From positions 682,001 through 746,000 of the forward strand of contig CABFPG010000003.1 in the NCBI GenBank assembly GCA_902141825.1: a stretch of 64,000 bases of DNA. The letters are read 5' to 3'. Source of the stretch: Thalassocella blandensis. GTDB lineage: Bacteria > Pseudomonadota > Gammaproteobacteria > Pseudomonadales > Cellvibrionaceae. Position 1 is the first letter of the stretch, and every line of letters starts with the position of its first letter. The position numbers and the translations under genes are program-made. The notes below the pieces were generated by a model, which was given only the letters and a program-made list of their open reading frames with translations, did not search any database and was not told the origin of the DNA. Below, piece after piece: positions 49,238-57,437 of the stretch.

Positions 49238-49263
49238 GGCCAGCACTCACCTGAGAGCTGGCC
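49238..49263 (+). terminator. Hairpin after frmB
   Basis: GGCCAGC (49238-49244) pairs with GCTGGCC (49257-49263), 35 bp past the frmB stop, with an AT-rich trailer. Likely terminator with weak T tract. Confidence 0.45.
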
Positions 49264-49304
49264 ATAAATCATTTCACTGCCCTACGTTTTTTTTGGACAC
49301 CAGC

Positions 49305-49733
49305 ATGAAAATAGGTGAATCACTTCCTTTTGGTTTTGAAGATACGTCCTATCAGGCAGCAGGTGGATATCAAGGTGTAATAAATCTGGTTGAATGTTTT
49401 TATCAGTATCTCGACACGCTACCAGAGGCTAAGCCACTAAGAGAACTCTACCCGAAGGATTTAACACGCTCTAAAGATAAATTGGCACGTTTTTTAAGTG
49501 GCTGGCTGGGCGGTCCACGTGTGTATCAAGAAAAGTATGGAGAGATTAATATTCCCCGGGCACACCAATCCATGGGGTTGACTGAGCAGCATAAAATGCT
49601 CTGGCTGGCGTGTATGAACAGGGCAATAGCTGATCAACCCTATTCCACAAAATTCGCAACCTATTTAAACGCGCAATTTAAAATTCCCGCAGATCGAATT
49701 CTAGCGGCAGGTTCAACAGCACCCACCCGCTAG
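49305..49733 (+). CDS. Group II truncated haemoglobin
   Basis: 142 residues from the ATG at 49305 (a TTG lies four codons earlier). Two-over-two globin: 'YQAAGGYQGVINLVECFYQY' helix A/B, 'LARFLSGWLGGPRVYQEKYG' and 'INIPRAHQSMGL' with the proximal His, and Trp at 'HKMLWLACMNRAI' as in group II. Such proteins bind O2 and NO and may scavenge NO. It follows frmB after about 100 bp on the same strand. Confidence 0.88.
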   Translation: MKIGESLPFGFEDTSYQAAGGYQGVINLVECFYQYLDTLPEAKPLRELYPKDLTRSKDKLARFLSGWLGGPRVYQEKYGEINIPRAHQSMGLTEQHKMLWLACMNRAIADQPYSTKFATYLNAQFKIPADRILAAGSTAPTR

Positions 49734-49756
49734 AGAATTCAACGATGATTCAGCAT

Positions 49757-50626
49757 TTATTTAGCAAAACGATTTTCTACTAAACCCGGAACATCTACTT
49801 CAAATTTAAAAATTGCACCCGAGTGAGGAAATTCCTGTAACTCTTCTTCCGAACGATTTCCTACCGTCGTGACATACAGCGTTTTTAAATCTGCACCGCC
49901 AAAAGCTACCATGGTTGGGCATTTCGCAGGCACCTGCACTTCTTCAAGAATTTCGCCTTGCGGGCTTAAACGCACCACGCGGCCACCTTCGTATAACGCG
50001 GTCCAATAACATCCCTCTGCGTCTACTGAAGCACCGTCTGGACGGCCGTTTCCATGCGGAAACTGGTGAAACACACGCTCATTCGCAATAGTGCCAGCCT
50101 GCAAATCATAATCGTATTGGTAAATCACATGCTTGGGCGTATCTGAAAGATAAAAGGTTTTATTATCTGGACTAAAGGCAGCGCCATTGGAAGTGAGTAA
50201 ATCTCCACGCAGTTTTTTAGCACTTAAGTCCGTATCCAGCGTCCATAAGTTAGCGCCATCATGATCTTTTGGTGGATAGTAACTGCCCGCAATAAACCGC
50301 CCAGCGGCATCGCATCGCCCATCGTTAAAACGGTTTGAGGTTAAGCCTTCTTCAGGATCAGTAATCGGTTTAAGATCTGTATTCCAACCGTCCAATAAGA
50401 AAAATCCATGACGCATGGCGAGCACAAAACCTTTGTCCTGACGTAAAGCAAAACAACCAATTTCCTCTTCAAAGGTCAGCGTTTTATTGTCTCCAGTTGC
50501 AGGATCAAAACAATGAAGCTGAAATGCGTTGATATCCACCCAGTAAAGTTTTTGCGTCTTTTCATCCCAGCGAGGACATTCACCCAGATTGGCTTTTACA
50601 TCTAATGCAACTTCAACGTGTCTCAT
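49757..50626 (-). CDS. SMP-30/gluconolactonase/LRE family protein
   Basis: 289 residues from the ATG at 50626 (GGGAGAA 6 bases upstream). Six-bladed propeller of the SMP-30 family: metal Glu in 'KANLGECPRWDEKTQKLYWV', Asn in 'RFNDGRCDAAGRFIAG', and Asp in 'FYLSDTPKHV' and 'NGRPDGASVDAEGCYW'. Family members are lactonases of sugars. No signal peptide, so cytoplasmic. Convergent with the truncated haemoglobin. The actual sugar lactone is not evident. Confidence 0.88.
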   Translation of the reverse strand: MRHVEVALDVKANLGECPRWDEKTQKLYWVDINAFQLHCFDPATGDNKTLTFEEEIGCFALRQDKGFVLAMRHGFFLLDGWNTDLKPITDPEEGLTSNRFNDGRCDAAGRFIAGSYYPPKDHDGANLWTLDTDLSAKKLRGDLLTSNGAAFSPDNKTFYLSDTPKHVIYQYDYDLQAGTIANERVFHQFPHGNGRPDGASVDAEGCYWTALYEGGRVVRLSPQGEILEEVQVPAKCPTMVAFGGADLKTLYVTTVGNRSEEELQEFPHSGAIFKFEVDVPGLVENRFAK

Positions 50627-50844
50627 ACAATTCTCCCGGTGTTCAATCGCACCTGTTTCACGGACGGTCAATGAGCACTGCCGGCAAGGGCAAGCCCGAA
50701 AAAGCGCATACCTTACACTATTTCTAAGGCGAAATCTGGAGTAACAAAGGGATCTAGGAGGATTTGAAAAGCCGACACCTTAAGAGCGACTAACGCTTCG
50801 ATGTATCGCAAGAAAAAAAGAAGCACGCCATGAGCGAGGGAGGT

Positions 50845-51471
50845 TTATATCATAATCGGAGCATTGCCTCGCACACGGTTGTCAAAATTTTCATTCAAGT
50901 TGATGAGATCATCCAGAGTCAGGTTGTACCGTGAAAATTGCGGTTGCAAGTATTCAAACTGATCACCTCGAATCCGACGGCTGTTAATTAACGCCAAATA
51001 CTCATATGGGTTGGGGCGATAAGGCAATGCCAGTAACTCCATGTTTATCTCGCTCAACAGGGCATCACCTTTACGCTGATTGCAGCGTTTACAGGCCGCC
51101 ACCACATTTTCCCATTTATCCACACCACCACGGCTGGAAGGATGCACATGATCCCGTGACAGCTCTGCAAAAGTAAAATAATTGCCGCAATATAAACACT
51201 GGCAGTTATCGCGATAAAAAAGTGCGGCATTGGTGAGTGGAGGATCAAGCCGCATGCGAGACATACGCTCGCCATCGCAGGCAACAATCGCGGGCACATC
51301 CAGGACTGTTTGCAACCCTGTCATTCGTGAATGACCTCCGTGGACTTTTTTAACGACTCCCCCCAATGTCCAGGCGACCAGACCTCTCGCATAAAGGCAA
51401 ACACAATCTTTCCAGTGCAGCCACTCTATCGGTTGCCCCGCAACATTTAATCTGAGAACTCTCGCCTCCAT
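50845..51471 (-). CDS. HNH endonuclease-domain protein
   Basis: 208 residues from the ATG at 51471. The HNH site is in the middle: 'CLYCGNYFTFAELSRDHVHP' and 'WENVVAACKRCNQRKGD', i.e. CxxC ... DH ... N ... CxxC zinc-knuckled HNH. N- and C-terminal parts have no further motif I know. Proteins of this build are widely conserved in gammaproteobacteria as chromosomal genes of unknown role. A minus-strand terminator sits 77 bp upstream of its start, implying its own promoter or read-through control. Confidence 0.82.
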   Translation of the reverse strand: MEARVLRLNVAGQPIEWLHWKDCVCLYARGLVAWTLGGVVKKVHGGHSRMTGLQTVLDVPAIVACDGERMSRMRLDPPLTNAALFYRDNCQCLYCGNYFTFAELSRDHVHPSSRGGVDKWENVVAACKRCNQRKGDALLSEINMELLALPYRPNPYEYLALINSRRIRGDQFEYLQPQFSRYNLTLDDLINLNENFDNRVRGNAPIMI

Positions 51472-51547
51472 CGTATTCACCCTTCAGCTATTAAGACCAT
51501 TTGCGCTGATACCTCTGGATACTGGGTTCTGCGCGGCACGTAAAACG

Positions 51548-51581
51548 AAAAACCCCGCGTTGGCAAGCCAAGCGGGGTTTT
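51548..51581 (-). terminator. Strong hairpin terminator in the HNH gene leader
   Basis: AAAACCCCGC (51549-51558) pairs with GCGGGGTTTT (51572-51581). An inner TTGGC/GCCAA extends the stem, followed by TTTTT on the minus strand. It ends 77 bp before the HNH start. Confidence 0.75.
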
Positions 51582-51924
51582 AGAAGACGGTAATCGTAGT
51601 ATTTGTAAGGGTAAGAGGCCCTGTCAACGGCGCGGAGCATCGACTGAGAATAGTTTTTTCGATAGCCATTGCAGTGAGCAAGCGTTCTTGCTGTATTGCT
51701 CAAATTTCCTGCCGCAGCTATCTCACGGCGTAAATACTTGAAGACTAATACCTCGTTGTTGCATTGATCAGAATTAATACTACGAGAATTACATCAAGTG
51801 TCAAGACACTAGCAGTTCTATTCCGAGATGTTTCTTAGATATCTTTCGTTCTTCGAAGATTGAGACAAAGCGCGCGGTTCCGAGTGATTCCCACAAAACC
51901 GCCATCCAAGGACAGCATCTCACG

Positions 51925-51960
51925 GTCATAATATAACTAAAAATTATGACGTTTTTTTTA
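51925..51960 (+). terminator. Plus-strand terminator without an obvious gene
   Basis: GTCATAAT (51925-51932) pairs perfectly with ATTATGAC (51943-51950) and is followed by eight T at 51952-51959. No plus-strand gene ends here, so it would close an unannotated transcript. Confidence 0.6.
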
Positions 51961-52020
51961 TAATAGACCTGTATTTGAAACTTTGACAGGCAAATTTGCC
52001 GTTTTTTGCACTCTTTAACA

Positions 52021-52052
52021 TAAAATGCCGCGACACATATGTGTCGCGGCAC
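52021..52052 (-). terminator. Terminator of the candidate Rsm-type RNA
   Basis: The perfect palindrome TGCCGCGACACAT/ATGTGTCGCGGCA at 52026-52051 is followed on the minus strand by TTTTA (52025-52021). It closes the candidate RNA. Confidence 0.8.
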
Positions 52053-52141
52053 TCTCACAGGAAACCCAGATCCTCAGGGTAATATGCGGCACGAGTCCCT
52101 TCTCTCCTTGCCCCAAATCCTTTTGGATGCGTCCCTGACAT
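52021..52141 (-). ncRNA. Candidate Csr/Rsm-type regulatory RNA (RsmY/RsmZ-like)
   Basis: About 120 nt, the size of Pseudomonas RsmY and RsmZ. Read on the minus strand it has five GGA motifs (near 52133, 52119, 52106, 52097 and 52072). The first lies in the loop of ATGT-CAGGGAC-GCAT, the last in the loop of ACCC-TGAGGATCT-GGGT, and the fourth in GAG-AGAAGGGA-CTC. CsrA/RsmA binds this loop GGA type. It ends in a 26-bp perfect palindrome (52026-52051) and TTTTA. A TAGAAT at 52152-52147 sits about 6 bases before the start. Such RNAs sequester CsrA/RsmA. Assignment is by structure, not by homology search. Confidence 0.6.
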
Positions 52142-52195
52142 GAGTAATTCTACGCATCTGGGACGGGGTAAAAAGTAGATATTGGCGTCATATGA

Positions 52196-52213
52196 TGTGA
52201 GATATTTCCTACA
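52196..52213 (-). promoter_or_regulatory. GacA-type upstream activating sequence
   Basis: On the minus strand TGTAGG-6-CTCACA, against the known GacA box TGTAAG-6-CTTACA: 10 of 12 positions match, correct 18-bp length. It lies about 55-65 bp upstream of the inferred RNA start. No -35 hexamer is seen near 52170-52175, as expected for an activator-dependent promoter. Confidence 0.5.
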
Positions 52214-52383
52214 GTATCGCGCCAAAATCAGGTTTTAATGTGGCACACATATCAACATTAATTCACTAAAAAGCGATTAAGCAATTGATTTTACGAACAT
52301 TTTTTAGCCGTTTGCAGGCTAGTTGCAAAATGCCCAAAATGTAGGAAAATCGCCTAAAAACTTAACTTCACATTAAATAATTT

Positions 52384-52932
52384 TTAAGGTCTTTTCGCTT
52401 TAAGCTGCGTACTTTGGCTTTGCACAATGTGCTGAATAAGCTCTTCCTGTACTTGATTGGGCATGCCGTAGAAGTCAATTCGCCAGTACCAGCCTTCCTG
52501 GGCTTTATCACAGCTAATAATGATACCGTTGGTTGACAGTGTTTTCTTGCTCGGGAACAGCGTCAGCTCCAACTTGATATGTGTATCCAAAGGAACTTCT
52601 TCTGTGGTGGCAAAGGCAATACCACATGCGCTGATATTTGCCTCTTGTACTCGATGAGCAATTTTGCCCACCAAATGGCTATCCAATACCAGTTGGTTGA
52701 CGATACGCTCGAGCTTCTGATTAAAAATAGTCACCAGTTGGGCAACTTTGGGGTTATCTTCCGCCACTTCCAATAAAAGCTTTTCAATTTGCTGGTCCTG
52801 CTTGGCAACCAGGTCCAATACATCAACTTCGTGGGGCTTCGATTTCCCCGGAAGCTTCTTCGGATCGATCACTTCATAGGAAATACCCACGGTTTCATCA
52901 ATGCGAAAATATCGTCGCCGTTCATTACTCAT
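52384..52932 (-). CDS. PilZ-domain protein in the pomAB operon
   Basis: 182 residues. The N-terminal 'RRRYFRID' offers the Arg-x3-Arg c-di-GMP motif. A helical insert (about 35-85) follows, and then 'ANISACGIAFATTEE', which fits the second PilZ motif (D/N-x-S-x-x-G), and 'GIIISCDKAQEGWYWRIDFY'. It begins 20 bp after pomB and shares its strand, so is almost certainly co-transcribed with the stator genes. A motor brake or stator adaptor analogous to YcgR is the natural inference; not proven. Confidence 0.82.
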   Translation of the reverse strand: MSNERRRYFRIDETVGISYEVIDPKKLPGKSKPHEVDVLDLVAKQDQQIEKLLLEVAEDNPKVAQLVTIFNQKLERIVNQLVLDSHLVGKIAHRVQEANISACGIAFATTEEVPLDTHIKLELTLFPSKKTLSTNGIIISCDKAQEGWYWRIDFYGMPNQVQEELIQHIVQSQSTQLKAKRP

Positions 52933-52952
52933 GCCACTAACATCTCCAACAT

Positions 52953-53942
52953 CTAGAAAATCTCCTCAGGTTCAAGGTCAAACAGATACTCCGGCTCCAA
53001 ATTCAAATCCCGTAAAATATCTCGGCCCTGATCATCTTCTTTCAATAATTTTATATCTTCATCGTCCAGTTCGTCCTCCAAGCCCTGCTTGATCAGTATT
53101 TCCACTCGACGATTACGTGCCCGATTCTCAGGAGAGTCATTTGGAGCCAGCGGTTTGGTATCGGCAAAACCGGCGACTTCAAAACGCTTTTCCTGAATTT
53201 CACCCCCCTGCATCAATTCCAAGGCCACAGATACAGCTCTCGACGACGATAACTCCCAGTTGGTGCGAAAACGCGAAGTACGGATCGGTACATCGTCAGT
53301 ATGCCCTTGTACGGCAATTCTTCCAGATTTCTGCGCCAACACGGCCTTCACTTCACGCAAAACGTCTTTATATGAGGGGGCGAGTACCGCGGAACCAGAG
53401 ATAAAAGAACCTTTTTCACGAATTCGTATGATAATCATACGCCCCCGCGTTTCAATTTCCACCTGGCCATCGCTGATTTGTTCACTCAGGGTATCCGCCA
53501 GTTCATACGCATCTTTTTGCGTTTCACCAATCAGCTCCTCGAGCTTCTGCTTCACCTTCAACGCAATTCCGGCGTCATAGCCCTCCATGCCTTGCTCCAC
53601 CGTGTATTCCTGCGAACAATCGACATCGAGCGACATTTCGGTAATGTCCTCCGTATGCTGCCAGATTTCATTGATAGGGGTAGATTCCGGGCGGCCTGGG
53701 CTGAACTCCTGCGCAATAATACTGGTTCCTTTGGGGATATCGGTCACGTTGAGCTTGTTTTGCACGCCAAACGCCTGCGCCATAGAGCCGGCAAGTCGCT
53801 TGAATTTCATGGCATCCATTTCGGAAAACGAGAGCAGCAGGACGAAGAAACACATTAAAAGTGACATTAAATCAGCGAAAGTCCCCATCCAGGGCGGGAG
53901 CCCGGGTGGACAATCACAATTTTGTTCTTCTTCGTCACTCAT
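52953..53942 (-). CDS. pomB: Sodium-type flagellar stator protein PomB (MotB family)
   Basis: 329 residues. A short Cys-containing N-terminus precedes the single TM with the ion-binding Asp in 'MGTFADLMSLLMCFFVLLLS'. A plug/linker follows to about 190 and an OmpA-like peptidoglycan-binding domain at about 195-290 ('VQGHTDDVPIRTSRFRTNWE', 'GFADTKPLAPNDSPENRARN'). The acidic C-terminal tail (about 293-329) is unusual in length. Partner of PomA, 23 bp upstream. Confidence 0.93.
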   Translation of the reverse strand: MSDEEEQNCDCPPGLPPWMGTFADLMSLLMCFFVLLLSFSEMDAMKFKRLAGSMAQAFGVQNKLNVTDIPKGTSIIAQEFSPGRPESTPINEIWQHTEDITEMSLDVDCSQEYTVEQGMEGYDAGIALKVKQKLEELIGETQKDAYELADTLSEQISDGQVEIETRGRMIIIRIREKGSFISGSAVLAPSYKDVLREVKAVLAQKSGRIAVQGHTDDVPIRTSRFRTNWELSSSRAVSVALELMQGGEIQEKRFEVAGFADTKPLAPNDSPENRARNRRVEILIKQGLEDELDDEDIKLLKEDDQGRDILRDLNLEPEYLFDLEPEEIF

Positions 53943-53965
53943 AGCGATTCAGCATTCCCGCCCGG

Positions 53966-54724
53966 TTATTCTTCCGCCGCAGCACGCTTACCTTCCGGCA
54001 AGTAATTGCGCAGCATGGAATCAATCACACGGGGATTCTGCCCACCCTGAATGGCCAATAAGGCATCGATAATCAGGCTCTTTACCATAGCCTCTTCCGC
54101 AGCACGAAGTTTCAACTTATCAGAAATAGGTCCAGTCATGGCATTGGCAATTACCGCCCCATAAAGGGTTGTCAGCAGCGCTACCGCCATCGCCGGACCA
54201 ATCGCTTTGGGGTCATCCATATTCGCCAGCATCGCCACAAGACCGATGAGCGTACCAATCATTCCCATAGCCGGCGCCATATCTGTCATGGCAGCAAAAA
54301 TTTGCGAGCCTGTAGTGTGACGTTCAACGGCTTGGTTTTTGTCTTTTGATAGTAAGGACTTCACCACATCCGGGTCGTGGCCATCGACCAATAGCTGAAT
54401 ACCGCGCTGCAGAAAGTCACTACTCACTTCCTTGCCTTCCAGCGAAAGCAGGCCGCCTTTACGCGCCTCGTCGGCTAAGCCAACTACCTCATCAATTAAC
54501 TCATTTACATCTGGCAGTTTATTTTTAAAACTTTTTCCGGCAACTTTCATAGCGCTTAAAAACTGGCCCAGGCCAAACTTCGCCATCACGGCAAAAATGG
54601 TTCCGCCCACCACAATGACCAGCGACGGGCCATTCACAAACATCACAAGGTCGCCACTCATTAACATCGATATCACAATCAATGCTAATGCGCCAAGCAA
54701 GCCGACGAGGGTCGCTAAATCCAC
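53966..54724 (-). CDS. pomA: Sodium-type flagellar stator protein PomA (MotA family)
   Basis: 252 residues with four membrane helices. 'MDLATLVGLLGALALIVISM' opens as Vibrio PomA. Helices 3-4 hold 'TDMAPAMGMIGTLIGLVAML' and 'NMDDPKAIGPAMAVALLTTL', the stator channel core, followed by 'ALLAIQGGQNPRVIDSMLRN'. The cytoplasmic loop (90-140) carries the FliG-contact charges. Close to PomA, so Na+-driven rotation is likely; this suggests a marine or saline habitat. Confidence 0.94.
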   Translation of the reverse strand: MDLATLVGLLGALALIVISMLMSGDLVMFVNGPSLVIVVGGTIFAVMAKFGLGQFLSAMKVAGKSFKNKLPDVNELIDEVVGLADEARKGGLLSLEGKEVSSDFLQRGIQLLVDGHDPDVVKSLLSKDKNQAVERHTTGSQIFAAMTDMAPAMGMIGTLIGLVAMLANMDDPKAIGPAMAVALLTTLYGAVIANAMTGPISDKLKLRAAEEAMVKSLIIDALLAIQGGQNPRVIDSMLRNYLPEGKRAAAEE

Positions 54725-55156
54725 TGAACAGTCCTCACTATTGGTAAAACCTCTTTACTTTCCTAAGTCTAGCTCGTATATCTCGGAAAGTTATTGAAAC
54801 ACGCATTCCTTTGAATATCGGCGAGTTCCAGAGAATGTGAAGGTGAATATTTTGGAGACGACATAAAAACTTATTTCGAGGCAGTTTTTGACACTTGTTT
54901 CTTCATCTAAATTTTAATTGACCAGCCATGAGCGCTTCTGTAGGGTAGCGTTGGCTTACATTCCGGGCCATTTATGCTCAGAAAAATCTGCATCGTTGCG
55001 ACGATCTGAAAAAGCACTTCGGCGAAGATCTGGCACGTCAGATCGGGCAAGAATGAAGCCCATTAAGCGGCCTGAAAATGGCAGTATGTAAACGCAGCAT
55101 GCAAACAGAGATACAACACCGTATTCGCAAAATCAGTGATCAGACTGGAGACACCT
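54725..55156. other. Gap between divergent pomA and xseB, with a coding-like remnant
   Basis: 432 bp. It must hold the pomA promoter. A 35-codon stretch at 54949-55056 reads like protein ('FRAIYAQKNLHRCDDLKKHF', 'GEDLARQIGQE') without a start codon and is preceded by a stop; it may be a broken gene. Nothing else is called. Confidence 0.4.
54949..55056 (+). pseudogene. Possible gene remnant upstream of xseB
   Basis: An open stretch of 35 codons bounded by TAG and TGA, with protein-like composition and an amphipathic end ('CDDLKKHFGEDLARQIGQE'), no ATG/GTG/TTG in frame near its beginning. Family not recognised. Chance is a real alternative. Confidence 0.25.
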
Positions 55157-55408
55157 TTGGCGGCTAAAAAAACACCAAACTTCGAAAAATCCATCGAGCA
55201 ACTTGAATCCCTAGTGGATGCTCTGGAGTCTGGCGATTTGAGTTTGGAAGATTCCCTGAAAACGTTTGAAAAAGGCATTAATCTCACTCGCCAATGCCAA
55301 CAGGCACTCAGTGAAGCAGAACAAAAAGTACAGATCCTTTTGCAGAACAATAATGGCGAAAACACAGAAGAGAGTGTGGTAGATTTTGACGACTCTGACG
55401 ACGCCTGA
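55157..55408 (+). CDS. xseB: Exodeoxyribonuclease VII small subunit
   Basis: 83 residues from a TTG start at 55157 with GGAG 6 bases upstream; this gives the usual N-terminus '[19 protein letters not shown]'. '[20 protein letters not shown]' and '[16 protein letters not shown]' are family signatures. It stabilises XseA in single-strand DNA degradation. A GTG seven codons earlier is the alternative. It is followed 13 bp later by ispA. Confidence 0.9.
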   Translation: MAAKKTPNFEKSIEQLESLVDALESGDLSLEDSLKTFEKGINLTRQCQQALSEAEQKVQILLQNNNGENTEESVVDFDDSDDA

Positions 55409-55421
55409 AATTCCAGCCAAT

Positions 55422-56306
55422 ATGAGTACGCCCTTTCAAGAGTTTCTGCAACACCATCAATCGCGAATTGAAACCTGCTTGGCCCAACTTTTTCACGAGG
55501 TGGAAGCGCACGATACTCGCCTGATCGAGTCTATGCGATACAGCCTGTTAAATGGTGGCAAGCGAATTCGCCCGATTCTGGCATATGCCGCCGCGCAAGC
55601 GTGTGGCGACATCAATAGCAGCACCGACAGTTTTGCCGCTGCGCTTGAATGTATTCATGTATACAGTTTAATTCACGATGACTTGCCCGCCATGGATGAT
55701 GACGATTTGCGCCGTGGCAAACCGACCAATCACATTGCTTTTGATGAAGCCACCGCGATCCTGGCGGGCGATGCCCTGCAAACGCTCGCATTTGAGACGA
55801 TTTGCCAGAGCCCGGCTGCAGCACAAGAGAAGGTTCAGGCAGTACAAATTCTCGCAAGAGCAGCGGGAATGCAGGGTATGGTCATGGGCCAGGCGATTGA
55901 TTTGCACGCAGTTGCCACCACGCCCGACCTGCCAATGCTGGAACGCATGCACTTGCATAAAACTGGCGCGTTAATAGAGGCGGCTGTTCTGCTCGGCGCA
56001 GTATCTGTCCAGGCAGAACCTCAACTACAAGCCCTGTTACAAAACTATGCCAAAGCCATCGGTTTGGCTTTCCAGGTACAAGATGACATTCTCGATGTCA
56101 TTTCAGATACACAAACACTCGGTAAGGTGCAAGGTGCCGACGCCCAGCGTAATAAGCCTACCTATGTTTCACTGCTGGGCCTGGAGCAAGCCAGAATAAA
56201 AGCCGATGAGCTGTGCAATGATGCAATTAAATCTCTAGCGCCTCTTGGCCAGCGTGCGCAAATGCTTACCAACCTGGCTCAATACATTATTCAGCGCTTA
56301 CATTGA
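55422..56306 (+). CDS. ispA: Farnesyl diphosphate synthase (geranyltranstransferase)
   Basis: 294 residues from ATG 55422. Makes C15 prenyl diphosphate from IPP and DMAPP. The two Asp-rich motifs are '[20 protein letters not shown]' and '[20 protein letters not shown]'. The start has no strong ribosome site and may depend on [11 protein letters not shown] from xseB. In many relatives dxs follows ispA; here hisI-hisE follows instead. Confidence 0.92.
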   Translation: MSTPFQEFLQHHQSRIETCLAQLFHEVEAHDTRLIESMRYSLLNGGKRIRPILAYAAAQACGDINSSTDSFAAALECIHVYSLIHDDLPAMDDDDLRRGKPTNHIAFDEATAILAGDALQTLAFETICQSPAAAQEKVQAVQILARAAGMQGMVMGQAIDLHAVATTPDLPMLERMHLHKTGALIEAAVLLGAVSVQAEPQLQALLQNYAKAIGLAFQVQDDILDVISDTQTLGKVQGADAQRNKPTYVSLLGLEQARIKADELCNDAIKSLAPLGQRAQMLTNLAQYIIQRLH

Positions 56307-56412
56307 TGCGTGCAGCCCGCTAAACGATGCGAGGATCACGCTAACGGCAGCAGTTTCTTGTACAATAGAATGTGTGCCATCCGTAATAATCAACACATAC
56401 ACACGAAATACC

Positions 56413-56796
56413 ATGACGAACTTTGTAGACGAGATAAAATGGGACAGCAACGGTCTCATTCCAGCAATAGCGCAGGATGCACAAAGTGGCAGAATTTTGA
56501 TGGTTGCCTGGATGAATCGCGAGGCATTGATGCTGACAGTGCAGGAAAAACGCGCTGTTTACTGGTCTCGCTCACGACAATCGTTATGGCGCAAAGGTGA
56601 AACTTCAGGAAATACGCAAAGCGTGCGGGACATCCGCCTCGATTGCGATGCCGATGTGATACTTTTGCACGTTGAACAGCTAGGTGGGATCGCTTGTCAC
56701 ACAGGGAGAGAATCCTGCTTTTATCGCAAACTCGTGGACGATCGCTGGGAAGTCACCGACGACGTGCTGAAAGATCCAAAGGAGTTGTACAAATGA
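56413..56796 (+). CDS. hisI: Phosphoribosyl-AMP cyclohydrolase
   Basis: 127 residues from ATG 56413. Third step of histidine synthesis. Zinc/substrate motifs '[20 protein letters not shown]', '[18 protein letters not shown]', '[19 protein letters not shown]' and '[14 protein letters not shown]' carry the conserved Asp, Cys and His. It overlaps hisE by 4 bp (ATGA). Confidence 0.95.
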   Translation: MTNFVDEIKWDSNGLIPAIAQDAQSGRILMVAWMNREALMLTVQEKRAVYWSRSRQSLWRKGETSGNTQSVRDIRLDCDADVILLHVEQLGGIACHTGRESCFYRKLVDDRWEVTDDVLKDPKELYK

Positions 56797-57125
56797 ATGA
56801 TGTGTTAGCGGCGCTCGAAAGCGTCTTACAAGAGCGGAAAGCCAATGGCGACCCGGATAACTCTTACGTGGCGCAATTGCATCACAAAGGTTTGAACAAA
56901 ATTCTAGAAAAAGTCGGCGAAGAAGCAACCGAAACCATTCTCGCTGCCAAAGATGCCGAACGCTCGGGGAACGTAGATTTCCTGATTGCAGAAACGGCGG
57001 ACTTGTGGTTTCACAGCATGGTGATGCTAAGTCACCTGGGCTGTAACAGTGACGCAGTATTAAGTGAACTCGCCCGACGCTTTGACCTTTCTGGTCTGGA
57101 AGAAAAGGCGTCGCGAGACAAATAA
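56793..57125 (+). CDS. hisE: Phosphoribosyl-ATP pyrophosphatase
   Basis: 110 residues. Second step of histidine synthesis. '[20 protein letters not shown]' with the Glu-rich metal site and '[20 protein letters not shown]' match HisE. A separate gene, not fused to HisI as in E. coli. TatA begins 30 bp downstream. Confidence 0.95.
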   Translation: MNDVLAALESVLQERKANGDPDNSYVAQLHHKGLNKILEKVGEEATETILAAKDAERSGNVDFLIAETADLWFHSMVMLSHLGCNSDAVLSELARRFDLSGLEEKASRDK

Positions 57126-57155
57126 GTTGAAGACTATTCTTGCAGGAGAATTCGC

Positions 57156-57413
57156 ATGGGTTTTGGTGGTATTAGTCCCTGGTCCTTAATCATTATTTTA
57201 GTGATTGTTATTTTATTGTTTGGTACTAAAAAATTACGCAATATGGGTGGAGACCTTGGCGGCGCATTGAAGAATTTCAAGAAAGCCATGAGCGAAGAGG
57301 ACGACAAAGAGAAACTCGACGCACAACAGGCACAAGCGACAGAGTCAGCCAAAGAAGATGCGGCCAACGCTGATCCGGCAAGTGCCGACCAAGACAAAAA
57401 GCACACGTCATAA
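57156..57413 (+). CDS. tatA: Twin-arginine translocase subunit TatA
   Basis: 85 residues. One TM ('[20 protein letters not shown]'), hinge '[20 protein letters not shown]' and an acidic tail. It forms the protein-conducting part of the Tat pathway for folded substrates. Strong AGGAG upstream of the ATG. First of tatABC. Confidence 0.95.
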   Translation: MGFGGISPWSLIIILVIVILLFGTKKLRNMGGDLGGALKNFKKAMSEEDDKEKLDAQQAQATESAKEDAANADPASADQDKKHTS

Positions 57414-57437
57414 CCCTCACCCCCGGTTGTATTTGCG

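Larger units (their letters stand above)
51472..52383. other. 0.9-kb gene-free gap with RNA signals on both strands
   Basis: No coding frame of note. It carries an intrinsic terminator each for minus (51548-51581) and plus (51925-51960) and a candidate minus-strand Csr/Rsm-type RNA (52021-52141) with an upstream GacA-like box (52196-52213). All are listed separately. A TTGACA on the minus strand (51627-51622) could start a transcript of about 40-50 nt into the first terminator. Confidence 0.6.

Noticed and set aside
50672-50844. Possible small gene between the SMP-30 and HNH genes
   Set aside because: 173 bp without a frame having start, ribosome site and natural codons.
52060-52165. Riboswitch reading of the paired elements near 52110-52165
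   Set aside because: No conserved core of a known riboswitch (for example the c-di-GMP GEMM motif); GGA motifs and terminator fit an Rsm-type RNA better.
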